DNA of 64,000 nt, taken from Apis mellifera (taxonomy: Eukaryota > Arthropoda > Insecta > Hymenoptera > Apidae). The notes beneath the pieces were generated by a model, which worked only from the letters and a program-made list of their open reading frames with translations, was not told the DNA's origin and ran no database searches. The translations under genes were made by a program, and so were the position numbers. Shown here piece by piece: positions 37,256-48,480 of the stretch (the stretch's first letter is position 1; every line of letters starts with the position of its first letter). The stretch is from contig NC_037639.1 of assembly GCF_003254395.2 (NCBI RefSeq), positions 3,080,501-3,144,500 of the forward strand, in the 5' to 3' direction.

Positions 37256-40200
37256 TTTCGAAATATTTTACACGTATATTTCGTTTCTTTATTTGATATT
37301 GCGTTCGATAATTGACAGAAATTTTTTTCGGAAATTATCGTAAATGTTTTTATTCTTTATTATAATATTTTTTTTATAAATAGTACAATTATTAAATTTT
37401 TATTACGAATGTTAAAAAGCTTCTTTTAAGTTAAACAAAATTTAATACAGAATTTTTATTTTAATTCGAACGGAGAAAATTTTTAAAAATAATGGTAAAT
37501 ATGTTTAGTTATAATATAAACAGATATTGAAAAATCTTTAAAGCATACAAGTATAAGATATTGCATTAATTGAATACAAAATCCATTGATATTTTTAATA
37601 TCTCTATGCTTTTATAATTTTTTTCATTTATTTCATTTTATTATTTAACAAAAAAAATTTTGATTGCATGTTTAATTATTTATTCATAGTATTTATTCAT
37701 CATTTTTCAAATTAAAATATTCTATTAATTATATATTTTTCTTTTTTAAATTTTCCATAAATTCTAGACGAAGAATCTGAAGCTTTCGCGTAAATATTTT
37801 ACATGTAACGATCTCAAATATTTATAATCAATTTTAAATGAAAGAAGCCACTTGCTTATAAATATAAAAGTGAAAAGTTATGGAGCAGCATAAAATTGGA
37901 ACATAGTAAATTGTCCTTCATGTTCAATATTCTACATTCTATTGGACATTGTTGGTGTATTCTTCCTGCGTTGCACTTTTGGATTTCCACTTATTTTGAA
38001 TAAAACGCGGCTAGTTCGAAAAAAATATTTCAAAATGCGAAAGAGATCCGAAAGTGGGTCGATGACTCTAAAACTCTTTCAAACGGAAAATCATTTTATC
38101 GTTGTAAAATTCAAATGTTCGAAAAATGATGGAAAATAGCACATAACGAGACGTAATGTATATAGATATATTGCTTGATACCACAATTTTTCAATATATC
38201 AGATAAAATATTTTACGATAGGAATGTTCACTTACAATACTACATTGATTAAATATTATAATTATATATTTTTTTCTCTTATGAGAAATATAGCGAAATA
38301 AATTAATATTTAAGATTTTTTTTATAATTTTTAATCCTTTTTTAATAAATATCCTTGTTAATATTCTTAAATTCATTTTTATTTTAAGATGTTAAATTTT
38401 TTTTATAATAATAAAAATATCTTTCAATGCTATAATATTATAATTATTCATAGAGTTCAATGACAAAAATAAATTAAGTAGTAAATATATTTATCACATT
38501 CATGAATCAAGAATTAAAAATTAAGGAATTTATTATTAAAAGATTTCTTTGATAATATTTAATGGAAATAAAAATTAAGATATTTTAAAATGAAATTTCA
38601 TTCATGTTTCAAATACAATGTATAAAGATCTAAACTACAAATGTCTAGATTTTTTTTTAACAAGAAATGTATATTTTTTTATAAGATAAATATTAACAAA
38701 TTAGTGTAAAACATGAATAATATATTATATTATAAATTATTATGAATTTAATTATATATTTATTAATTAATATAATTTAATAATATTATTCATATATTAT
38801 TCACATATTATTTATATTCGTATATATAAATAATATAAAGTAATATTATATATAATTACGAATTAAAATAATATTTTATAATAAATGTATTGATACATTA
38901 TAATAATAGTAACGAATTAATATTGACAAAGATTTTAAAATATTATATTTATTCTTTATTATTTTTATTTACTCGAAATAAACTTTGTTATTTATTTTTC
39001 CTAATATCTATGTGCAATAAGTAGATAGTAAGTAAATATTTTCATTTATTATATTATTTAAATAATGAAATATTTTTTTTTCTAATTTAATTTTATACAT
39101 TTTTTCGTCAAAATGAAAGAAGATGAATTGATTAATGTTTTAAAAGAAAAATCGTTTCGTTATCATTCATTCACTGATTTAAACATAATCTGTCTGGAAA
39201 TTAATTTCAGTTTTTGATAATATAGTTATACACTATATATATCATTTAAAATGAACTTAATATTTAAAGGAAATTGAAAAATCTTTATACTTTGTATAAT
39301 TTTACTGACGAGAACTATTAACTATTCAATTTCATTTTATTCTTTAAAAATATAATTTCCTCCATATTCTTATCATATTTTATTTTATTTTAAATTATTC
39401 AAATAAATTATTTTATCTTTTTTAATGTTAATGAATTTTTTTAATGAAAATTTACCAATATGATATATCTTTACTTATTCTGTAACATTCTTATCCTTTT
39501 TTAATTTTTTAAATATATAATTAAGACATTATATGTATTATGTGTCCAATATCAATTTTAAATTAAATTTTATTTCAACTATGATGATAAAGAAAAACTT
39601 ACATTGTTGTGAGAGATAGTTCAGATAACAATAATAGAATTTTCACATTTCATATTAATAAATCTTTTACATTATATTGCAAAAAAGTTAGATAAAACTA
39701 AATTTTTCATCTCATATATATTATAAATGAACATTGAATGTATGTAGTCTATAAAATTGTGGAAAAATTAATTAATTTTCTATTACAAATTCGAGACAGT
39801 TTTAATAATAAATAATTGTAAAGAAAAAAAAACACGAATACAATACAAACGAAAGGAAAACTTTTTATTCCTTTTCTTTCGACTGATTTATATTTCTGCA
39901 ACAGTCTGTTTCATACACTTATACGATATATATCTTCGAGAATAAGCAGTATTTTAAAGAAAGTCATCCTTTCGTGTGATTCGGTTGTATTCGGTCTGAT
40001 ATTACAGGAAATTCTTTGCTACTTCTTTGTCGGAGGCAATCCATTAAATTCAACGTAACATCTTTATAATGTACACAACTAGGTACGTATTTATTTATGA
40101 ACTTCGCGTGTTTTATATTTTACACGAAACACTTGATGCATAAGAGTGAGTATTATTTTCTACCTATAAATAGGAGAGAATATATTCTTAATGTACTCGT

Positions 40201-41860
40201 ATAATGGACAGATTAATTCGAAAGTTAGGAAATATTTTATGTGACAAATAAAAATTGAAGAATAATTATACGAAGAATATAAGAATTAGAATTATTTTGT
40301 CATTTATGGGAGATAAATTTTCTGTTATGTAAAAAATAGATATTTTATAAATTTATTCTCTTTGTATTTATATTATATTATCTTTTTTAATATACAAAAA
40401 TATTTCATATATATTATTATTATAATACTGCATGATATATTTATATTATATTATATATATTCTTCATATATTCTTTATTAGAAGAAATAACTTTCGAAAG
40501 CTATTCTATCTATATTTGCATAAATGTTTTTATATAAATATTTATTATATATTTATGAATTAATATCCGTTTATATTATACCATCTATTTATAAAAAATA
40601 TCTAGTCTCCTTTATATGCATTCTTTTAAAAAAAAAAAATTTGTAATATATTTATAACAAATATACATTATTAAAGAATTGTTTTATTGTAGCTGAATGA
40701 TTCACATAATCTTTGTTCAATTTTTAAAATATTTAATAGATTTGTTGATAAAATAAATATATTGTTAATAAAAAGAAATTGAAATCATATATAAATATTT
40801 TCATCTTATAATTAACACTTTTCCCCTGGTGAACATGTTACAGAAGTTATTCCAAATCATTTTACACACGTATAATTTGCAATGAAATATACTAATCGTG
40901 ATAAGAAATAATTTAAACGAGATATATCGTAAATAACGGATGTGACATAATAAATATACCGTTTAATGCACCGTTTTCAACTACGAGTTATTAATGCTTT
41001 AGGTTATACATGAAAGTTGAGACTTGAATTTACGACACAATTTTATAGCGGCATTGATTTACCGCACTCATTACCATAAAACTATGATTACATTGGCTTT
41101 ACCGAAATTTTTAATGCTGCAGCTTCCAACATTTCCGAATTCGATATCATATCATATCCTCATATATGTTTCATTCTCTAATAATTTATTTATAGCGATA
41201 AATATTCATCGTTTATACATTGGTAAAAGAGTGAAAGGATTATCGTATAAAGGATCGTAAAGTGATCTACATAATGCGATTTAAAAAAAATGAACTTATT
41301 TTTCAACAATTATTTCAAAGATAAAAAATTATTTTTCAAATCTGAAAACATTTACATTCTTGAAATTCCTTTTTAAGAATGCAATGGAATATTTATTATC
41401 TAAACATCAATTATTCGAATTTCGATTATTCTACAATCCAGCACGAGATAAGAATATATTTAAATATTATATAACTGATTAATTTATCTTCCATAATGTA
41501 TTTATTTCACGAGATATATTTTCTCTTATCTAATAAATATCCATTGAAAATTATTCAATTTAATTTTAATAACTGATTATCTAAAAGAATGTATCTTCCA
41601 ATGATTTCGAATAATCAACATCCTACAATTATTTATACCGATCTGCTAAAAAATTAGCAAAATATTAAAGCTTTCAAACAAAAGCGTTCAAAGAAAAATA
41701 TCTTTCCTTTTTCTTTTATTACAATTGGATAAATTTAGATAATAGGCATAAATAATCTTTTTATTTAAAGAAAAGTGAGAGTACAAAACGATATACAAAT
41801 CTATTAAATTTATTCAAAAACTTGCTAGCTTAAAGGATTGATTAATACACGAGTTATACA
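37256..41860. other. A+T desert with weak patches at 37.9-38.15, 39.85-40.2 and 41.0-41.26 kb
   Basis: The longest gene desert of the window, with TA/TTAT runs especially at 38.70-38.95 and 40.33-40.66 kb. The weak patches contain frames (37942-38139, 41024-41260, plus) that I cannot support. An acceptor/donor-like pair at about 40008-40082 (plus) encloses stops in all useful frames. Confidence 0.55.
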
Positions 41861-42485
41861 CAGATCCGAAATTTTCCCAAACACGTTTCACTTTTCTAAT
41901 GAAACTGCGATGTTTGCGCGGTTTAGGAGCTGCGTTTACTGATACAGAGTTTAGGGTAATAGGTTTAATCGGTTCGGTGACAGTGGGATTCCTAGAACGT
42001 GCAGTAACGCGAAGATAAAGCGAAAATGCAGTATGAAAGCGGTCATCCGATTCATCGTCGAATTACACGGAGTTCAAACCCGCTTGCGCAATTATTGACT
42101 TTCGATCGAAAGTTTAGCGAATTCGGTTGAGCGAAATTGCCTCCTCCTCCTCCTACTCCCTCCCTTCCTCCCTCCTTGTTCCGCGGCAGAGAAATTGATA
42201 GTAGATGCGTGTAAACGAGACGCGCAACGTTTCATTATTTGGAAATTAGAGGGGCCGTTGACAAAGGGTTTTTTTGAAGAACCGAATCCATTATTTGCGC
42301 GTGACGTTCTTTTGTTACGGATAAAGAACAGACAACGCTCGTCACACTTATCCTCCTCCCTCCTTTTAAGTATTCTTCGCACGAGGGCGTTGCAATCCGA
42401 TGAAGAGATTGAAGAGATCTCGATAAACTCGTGATGACGGTGATAATTATATACGGTGATAATTGGGTTTCGTGAAAATTTCAAT
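41861..42485. other. CpG-rich islet with 16-bp palindrome
   Basis: A perfect palindrome ACTTTCGATCGAAAGT occupies 42098-42113. CTCCTC-rich runs lie at 42140-42178 and 42350-42365, and ACGGTGATAATT is directly repeated near 42436-42464. The 130-codon minus frame (42092-42484) is Arg/Ser-rich and overlaps a plus frame (42195-42434). I do not call it coding. Confidence 0.4.
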
Positions 42486-42791
42486 AATTCTATTAGATAG
42501 ATTTATCTACGAATCAATAATGCTATATAAAAGTTTCCTCGTGATTGATAAATTGATATCGTTTGTCTGAAAAAATTGAGCCGCTAAAGAAATTCTACAA
42601 GACATTGTGTAATATACTGTTCCAATATTATATTGGATATCTCCTCCTGCTGTTTCTGCAGATAAACTATCCAGACTTTTTTCCAGCAGTGTTGCAACCA
42701 GACGTTTTATTCAAAATATTATGAAATATTATAGGTATATATAATATTCAATTATCATATAAATAAAACTGTATAACGTTCTTCTTCAGAA

Positions 42792-43204
42792 AGAAAAATA
42801 TATAATGATATATTTGACAAATGATGAAAGAGAATTAAAATTTCTTATTCTTAAGTATAGAAATATTAAGACACTCTTATTGCAACATATTTATACTTTT
42901 ACAAATATAAAGTCTGATTTAAAGAAAGAAACGAATAAGTTGTATCTTAATTATGAATTTATATAGATAATCAAAATATTTATTAAAAAGAGAAGAAATA
43001 TATGTGACGTATTCATTTTAAAATATACAAAGTATATATAACGATATATTTGACAAATGATGAAAGAGAATTAAAATTTGTTAAGTATAGAAATATTACT
43101 CTTATTGCAACATACTTGTACTTATACAAATATAAAATTTGATTTAAAGAAAGGCACGAATAAGTTTAAAATGATCAAAACATTTATTAACAAGAGATAT
43201 ACGA
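42792..43204 (+). repeat. Tandem duplication, 236-bp period, two diverged copies
   Basis: Copy 1 (about 42792-43012) and copy 2 (about 43028-43204) share GATATATTTGACAAATGATG, AGTATAGAAATATTA, CTCTTATTGCAACATA and GATTTAAAGAAAG in the same order. Copy 2 has lost about 50 bp in several small deletions. The copies are noncoding and A+T-rich. Confidence 0.85.
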
Positions 43205-43450
43205 CTCTTGTCACGATGAAAATTGATCGCTATCATTATAAGATTTGTTTTACGTAAATACAAGCTATAATAAACGGTTCATATCATACGTATGTCATAA
43301 GCAAGCAAAGTATCAATTTAAACAACCTTCCTATTCTACTACAAAGTTAGAAATTCAAAGATAAAACATTATGCAAATATTAACACGAGCAATTGTATAT
43401 TACGATTCGATCATCGAACGTAATACACATGGTTAGTTGTTTCAACCTAC

Positions 43451-43675
43451 TTTCGATTCTTTCCTCGAAACATGTAGGAATGAAAAGTTTCCGTGATCCG
43501 TGAACGTTTTAGTTCTAGCTTTATAGACGCGAAAACGTGAGGATGTAAACTAAACAAAAGCGTGGAACGTGGAGCGAACGGGATCGAAATTGAAAGTTTA
43601 TTGTACATCTGCGTTAAGTATGGATTTAATTCATCGGGAATCAGGAATCGAATATTTGGCTTGTGTTTGATAAAT
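43451..43675 (-). CDS. Possible 225-nt exon, unknown product
   Basis: On the minus strand, the acceptor TTTCAAAAATTTCAG ends at 43676 and a donor GAAA|GTAGGT follows 43451. The 225 bases are open throughout (75 codons, phase 2 in and out). The peptide is Lys/Arg/Ile-rich with no recognised domain. The local G+C rises modestly over the flanks. It does not fit the phases of the right-end gene model, and the sequence could be an open frame by chance. Confidence 0.2.
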
Positions 43676-43679
43676 CTGA

Positions 43680-45265
43680 AATTTTTGAAAGGAATTCTAC
43701 AATGTTGATGATAAAATGTTAGAAACTTTTGCATTTTATAGGTCAAACTTCGCTTGAACGAAGAAAAATGTGATAATTAATTGAAAAAAAATATACGTAT
43801 AAATCGATAAAAATTGTTATGCGACAAAAATGAATAATTTGATTAAATGTATTTCGTTACATAACGATATGTTTGATATATTCATATTAAAAATTGAAAT
43901 TGTGTGTGGTTTTTTTTTATCGCTCCAATATTTATCTTAAGGAAATAATAAATTGTTTACTTCGTGTTTGATCGCGAATGGTAGAAAAACAAATATTTTT
44001 AAATTATGTTATGTAATAATTAACGATAGAGTACACAAATAATAAAGAATGATAAATTATTATTCGTGACGTGATACTAATTCGTGATTTTTTTATATTT
44101 GCCAAACAAGAAATATGTCAAAAGAGATAAATCCAGATTACTGAAAGATGCTTCATTATTTATCACTATCACGCGAATATATTTTTACATCGATGAACAA
44201 TATAAATTATTTTGTATACACGAAAAATAATAAACACGATATCAAAAACATGATAAATCCTACATGCATAAGCACATTTCTTTCATAATCTGCATATCCT
44301 GATCGATTTGGTTTTATATACTTTGCACAAATGAATTTTATTTTTTTTATAAAAGCAAATAAATTACTTTGCAATTTACCGACCATTGATTGCAAACATC
44401 AAAATAATCGGTTGGGAGATTTTTCATTTTCACTCATCATTGCGTGCAATCATCCGAATAATAACGTTTGTTGAGAGGGATTATAATTAAATATCGTCGC
44501 TTTGAAGAGAATATATTTTTTTTTTACAAATTACATTTTATTCGAAAAATATGAATAATTCAAAGAAAATACGACTCTTCGGTCGTATGTGTATAACATG
44601 TGCTGCATAATTTCGTAATATGATAAAAGTACGATTTCGAATTGTGCCTCAATAATGTTTAATAAGGAAGATTTTATCACACGATAAAAATATTTATTAA
44701 TAAAATAAAGTATGAGAATAAAGCAAATATAATACGACGTTTAAATTCAAATATTATACAAAGCATATAATTATGATAATCATAATTAACATAATCTTAA
44801 TCGTTGTTTGAATAGAAAAAACAAATTTTTGATTACAAAAAATAAATTCCATTAAATTGCATATGGCATCGATATAATAAACAATAGAATAGTCTGTAAT
44901 AATTTTCGAAATTAAAATACATCTTATCGACACATATCTAATATATCCTTGTATACTTATTTAACATATTTACTTTCAATAATCCATTTAATTATTCCAA
45001 TTTTGTTACACAACGATTAATTCCTCTCTTATTCAATATTCAACAGAACAAAGAGCTTGAATACTTCCTTACACGAAAAAAAAGAAAAGAAAAGAGAAAC
45101 AATCCTGAAAAAAACTTTCTCGATTTCAAAGGTATCTAATAAGAGGAGATAGTTATGCGAATTCATCAAGAATTCGTATCGCTTGATCCTCAAACAAAAA
45201 GGCGTAATCACGTCCCGACAAAGTTCTCCTCAATCGCTCATAATAAACTGAATAGAATCATCAGT
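43680..45265. other. A+T-rich stretch with one hairpin
   Basis: ATACGAC-TCTTCG-GTCGTAT (44569-44588) is a perfect 7-bp stem with a 6-nt loop. No gene or other structure. Confidence 0.55.
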
Positions 45266-45965
45266 GAATTACCATTCACTTAGCGGCAAAAAAACGATTT
45301 CTTTTCGAGGTAACCTGTCGTTTCATGGACGTGACACGGCAAAAATGGGGGAAGGGGAGAGGGGGGAGGTTACGTACACCGAGGGCCGCGGGAATTGTTC
45401 CCCGAACCCAGGGGTCTTCGTTATCGAGCTCTTTCTTCGGGACGTTCTGATATATGCTTTCTGAAAAGTCTCGAAGTCGGTCAAGCAAGAAAGGAGGGCC
45501 GTAAAAAGCCCCGGTTCATTTACTCGGGTTCATCTCTGTCCGTAATTTTTCCACCGGCGAAGATCGACCAGTTTGCTTTCGTCGTCGACGTTCAACCCCC
45601 TCCTCCCCCTCCCCCTCGCTTCTTGATACTTTTTCGAAACTTTCGACTGTGATGCACTTTCCCTCTCTCTCTCTCTTTTTCTCCGTGTTTTTTCTCTCCG
45701 TTGCTTCTTTCCTTTTTTTTCGAAAGGGGAGGGGAAGAGGAGGGAAGAAGGAAAGAAAAAAAGCGCCTCGAAACGATTTCGAAACTATTCCAGGATCATC
45801 GGTCCGCTCCTCACGTAAACCCTCCAACTTCTCTCCCCCCCAGGTTCTTTTTGTTTCGAGCACAAGGGCTATCGACCCGGCCTCCTTAAGCGCTTGATTT
45901 ACGAAGCGAAATGATAATGCTATCCTTATCGTCCCGGGAGCCTCAGATTTAATTGTAGCTCAGTT
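45266..45965. other. CpG-rich islet with purine/pyrimidine blocks
   Basis: Blocks of GGGGAGAGGGG, CCCCCTCCTCC, CTCTCTCTC and GGGGAGGGGAAGAGGAGGG occur within 700 bp. These blocks are capable of H-DNA- or G-rich structures. Five overlapping frames on both strands (45264-45897) are low complexity; none is called. Confidence 0.45.
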
Positions 45966-46690
45966 GGAAAGTATTTTAAGCCTTTCGATTGGGAATTGTT
46001 TCTTATTTTATAGAGTAGGGTTTCTTATTGGCGCAGGATGCTTGTTTTGGGGGTAGTTGTAACTCTTAAGTGATATAAGATGGAATGAAACTTTTTCTTT
46101 ATTCGATGATAGGATTAAATGGCGATTTAAAATTGATTTACCCATCTTTGTTGAAGATCCTTTGATTTGATGTATAAACATCTTTAAATATCTTCATATT
46201 TAATTCCCATTTTTCTTCTCCTCTAAATGTTTTATTTAAATTGATTATCGTTTTAAACCATGCGAGACAAGCTTTTTTTTTAACAATATAATTGAATTAT
46301 ACATAATATTATTAATTAAATTTATCGATAAACTGTAATAAAATAAACTTATATCAAAAAAAAATTATTAATATCTTTATCAATTTATCACTTTATATTT
46401 TATGTATGTCATTCAATCGATTGAAATTTAAATAAGATTTTATCTATTTATTAAACTAATCAAAATCTTCTGATTAATTAAGATTATATATCACACTCAG
46501 ATCATATTAAAATTGAGAACTAATTTAAAAATCAATCCAATATCACTATTGTACAATGAAACAAAATACGTATATCAGTTTCATAATTTTTATAAATAAA
46601 TTATCATTATTTAAAAATTTGAAGAAAAAAGAATTAACTAATTCGAATCAACAAATAAACATCTTCGATATCGTCCAATACTAAAATTAA
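45966..46690. other. A+T-rich stretch, no gene seen
   Basis: No frames, repeats or islets of note. Confidence 0.65.
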
Positions 46691-46734
46691 TCGATCAATC
46701 CTTCCCATTCATCCAATACTATTTCTCTTAACTC

Positions 46735-47145
46735 GACACGCTTTGATTCACGCGGAACGAGCAGCAAGAACTAACGGTAAGCGGATCGAGGCTCGTCAAA
46801 ATCGTATTAGTCTCGCCTTAAATAATGCTAAAACAGGCTTGCGCCACACCGCTTCATCATTCATAAACGGGCAACAAGATTAATTCCAATAAAGCACACT
46901 CGGCGCAGATTCTCATCAAGATCGAGGAGATGGAAGAGGGAGGGGGTTAAGCTAGTCGCGATCTGGAGAACAAAGAGGCGAGGAGGCGTGTTCCCTGTGA
47001 CTATATAAAACCGTATCGATTACAATTGGACGAAGATGATAAGATTATCGGCAAACATTTGTCAATCGTACCGATCGATCGCTATTGCCATCGTTTAGAT
47101 TAATCGTTTAGATTAGTTTTTACTCGTGATTTAAAGATGTGAGTA
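46735..47145 (+). promoter_or_regulatory. Putative TATA promoter with downstream splice donor
   Basis: A CpG-rich islet ends in CTATATAAAA (TATA box 47002-47009), which fits TATAWAAR with GC flanks. A start about 30 bases downstream would give a leader of roughly 105 nt, ending at the strong donor-like GTGAGT (47139-47144). Between them a 13-bp unit, ATCGTTTAGATTA, is repeated perfectly in tandem (47090-47102, 47103-47115). It creates GATTAATC, a K50-homeodomain-type core. An ATG at about 47035-47040 opens only 20 codons. No initiator TCAGT is seen at the expected place, and no partner exon is identified. Confidence 0.3.
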
Positions 47146-47149
47146 AAGA

Positions 47150-47960
47150 TGCTTTCGTTGCATTTAATTGATCTTCGTATTATATCTTCATGATATTCCG
47201 CTATTAAAAGTTTTATTCGAGCTACTTCAGAAATTAAGTTTTAAACGATTAAAATTTTAAAATTGTAGTTAAATTGTAGTAAAAATTGTAGTTTAAAAGT
47301 GTCCTATAGACGATGATGATACAATCATGGATAATATGATTATGCGATGCGATTGAATTCCACTGGGAAATTTTCAAATCTCTTTAAACTTCAAAGTCTT
47401 AAATCTGAAAAGTGTGAAAGTGATATATCAATTGGAAAATTGATTGAGAAAGAAAGATATATGTTTTTAATTCGTATTTTTGGATAAGAGAGATATGATT
47501 TTTAATAATTAACATTAAACATTATTATTAAATAAAATAATTAAAATCTTTAAAACTACAACATGTAATTAAATATACATACAGTTTATTTAATGTTAAT
47601 CTTTTTTTTCAATTCGTGTGCTTTAAGTAAAAAATTTTACACGACGCATATGATGTGTTATAGTAATAATTCCATTAATATTCCAAGAATTATTTCAAAA
47701 TTATAAAGCAAAATATCTTTATCATTTAAAATTATTTGATAATTTTAAATTGTGTTAAATTATATATTGGTTTATGTACACCTTTATTGATACGTTATTT
47801 CAAACTATTATTAAAATATTACAAAAATCATTAACAATTATTGTCTCACTATGTCCAATCAATGCCAATCAATTCTAAGAATTCGTTATTAAATATATTA
47901 TTACACGATTTAATGAAACTGGACGGCAATTAAAGACAAGTGTCCACTTACAATCTCAGG
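47150..47960. other. A+T-rich stretch, no gene seen
   Basis: No supported feature. Confidence 0.65.
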
Positions 47961-48480
47961 GGAATAAAAGGCGTTCTTCAATAACGTTTGACGGTTGAAT
48001 TGCGTTCACCAAACCATCGAAATCGTTCCGAAAACATAACCATGTGCGGTCGTACCATGAAAGATGAGCTTAAAGGATGGAAGGTTCGTAGCCAAAAAAA
48101 AAAAAAAGAAAAAGAAAAAAAAGAAAAGGAAAAAAAAAACACCACGGCTGTTTTCAACAAGAGTGGTGAAAGGTGCGTGCGTAATAATCACAGAAACGTC
48201 TCGTTTCAAAGGTTCGAAATCACGCGAACGTGCACAAAGCTGAACACCGATCAAAAGACCGGGGAGAGATCGATCGGTCTCCGCGAAAACCGGCTCAAAC
48301 GACTCTTTTGCATCTACTCCGAGCATCTAAAACGGCAAAGCCCTCTCAACGAGGGCTGTTTCATCCTTGAGTATACATTATGTAAGCAAAGGTCTATGAA
48401 TGTTTGATTAAAGCGGTAGAAATAGTTCTTCGTTTGCGAAAACGCTTTTGCCTACTTATAATGGAATGGCTCTGTATTAT
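47961..48480. other. Islet with poly-A core and a compact hairpin
   Basis: A 139-codon plus frame (47988-48407) is the longest open frame in the window, but its middle is poly-Lys from an A-rich tract (48095-48139), and a 106-codon minus frame overlaps it. I therefore leave it uncalled. AGCCCTC-TCAAC-GAGGGCT (48339-48357) is a perfect 7-bp GC-rich hairpin. Confidence 0.4.

Noticed and set aside
40009..40083. Plus-strand 75-bp interval between ATATTACAG and ACTAG|GTACGT
   Set aside because: Every frame meets a stop before the donor.
48165..48260. Possible tRNA around GGTTCGAAATC
   Set aside because: A B-box-like word is present, but no A box or cloverleaf can be drawn around it.
47988..48407. 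139-codon plus-strand frame, the longest in the window
   Set aside because: Its middle is poly-Lys translated from an A-rich tract, a 106-codon frame lies antisense, and no domain, acceptor or promoter supports it.
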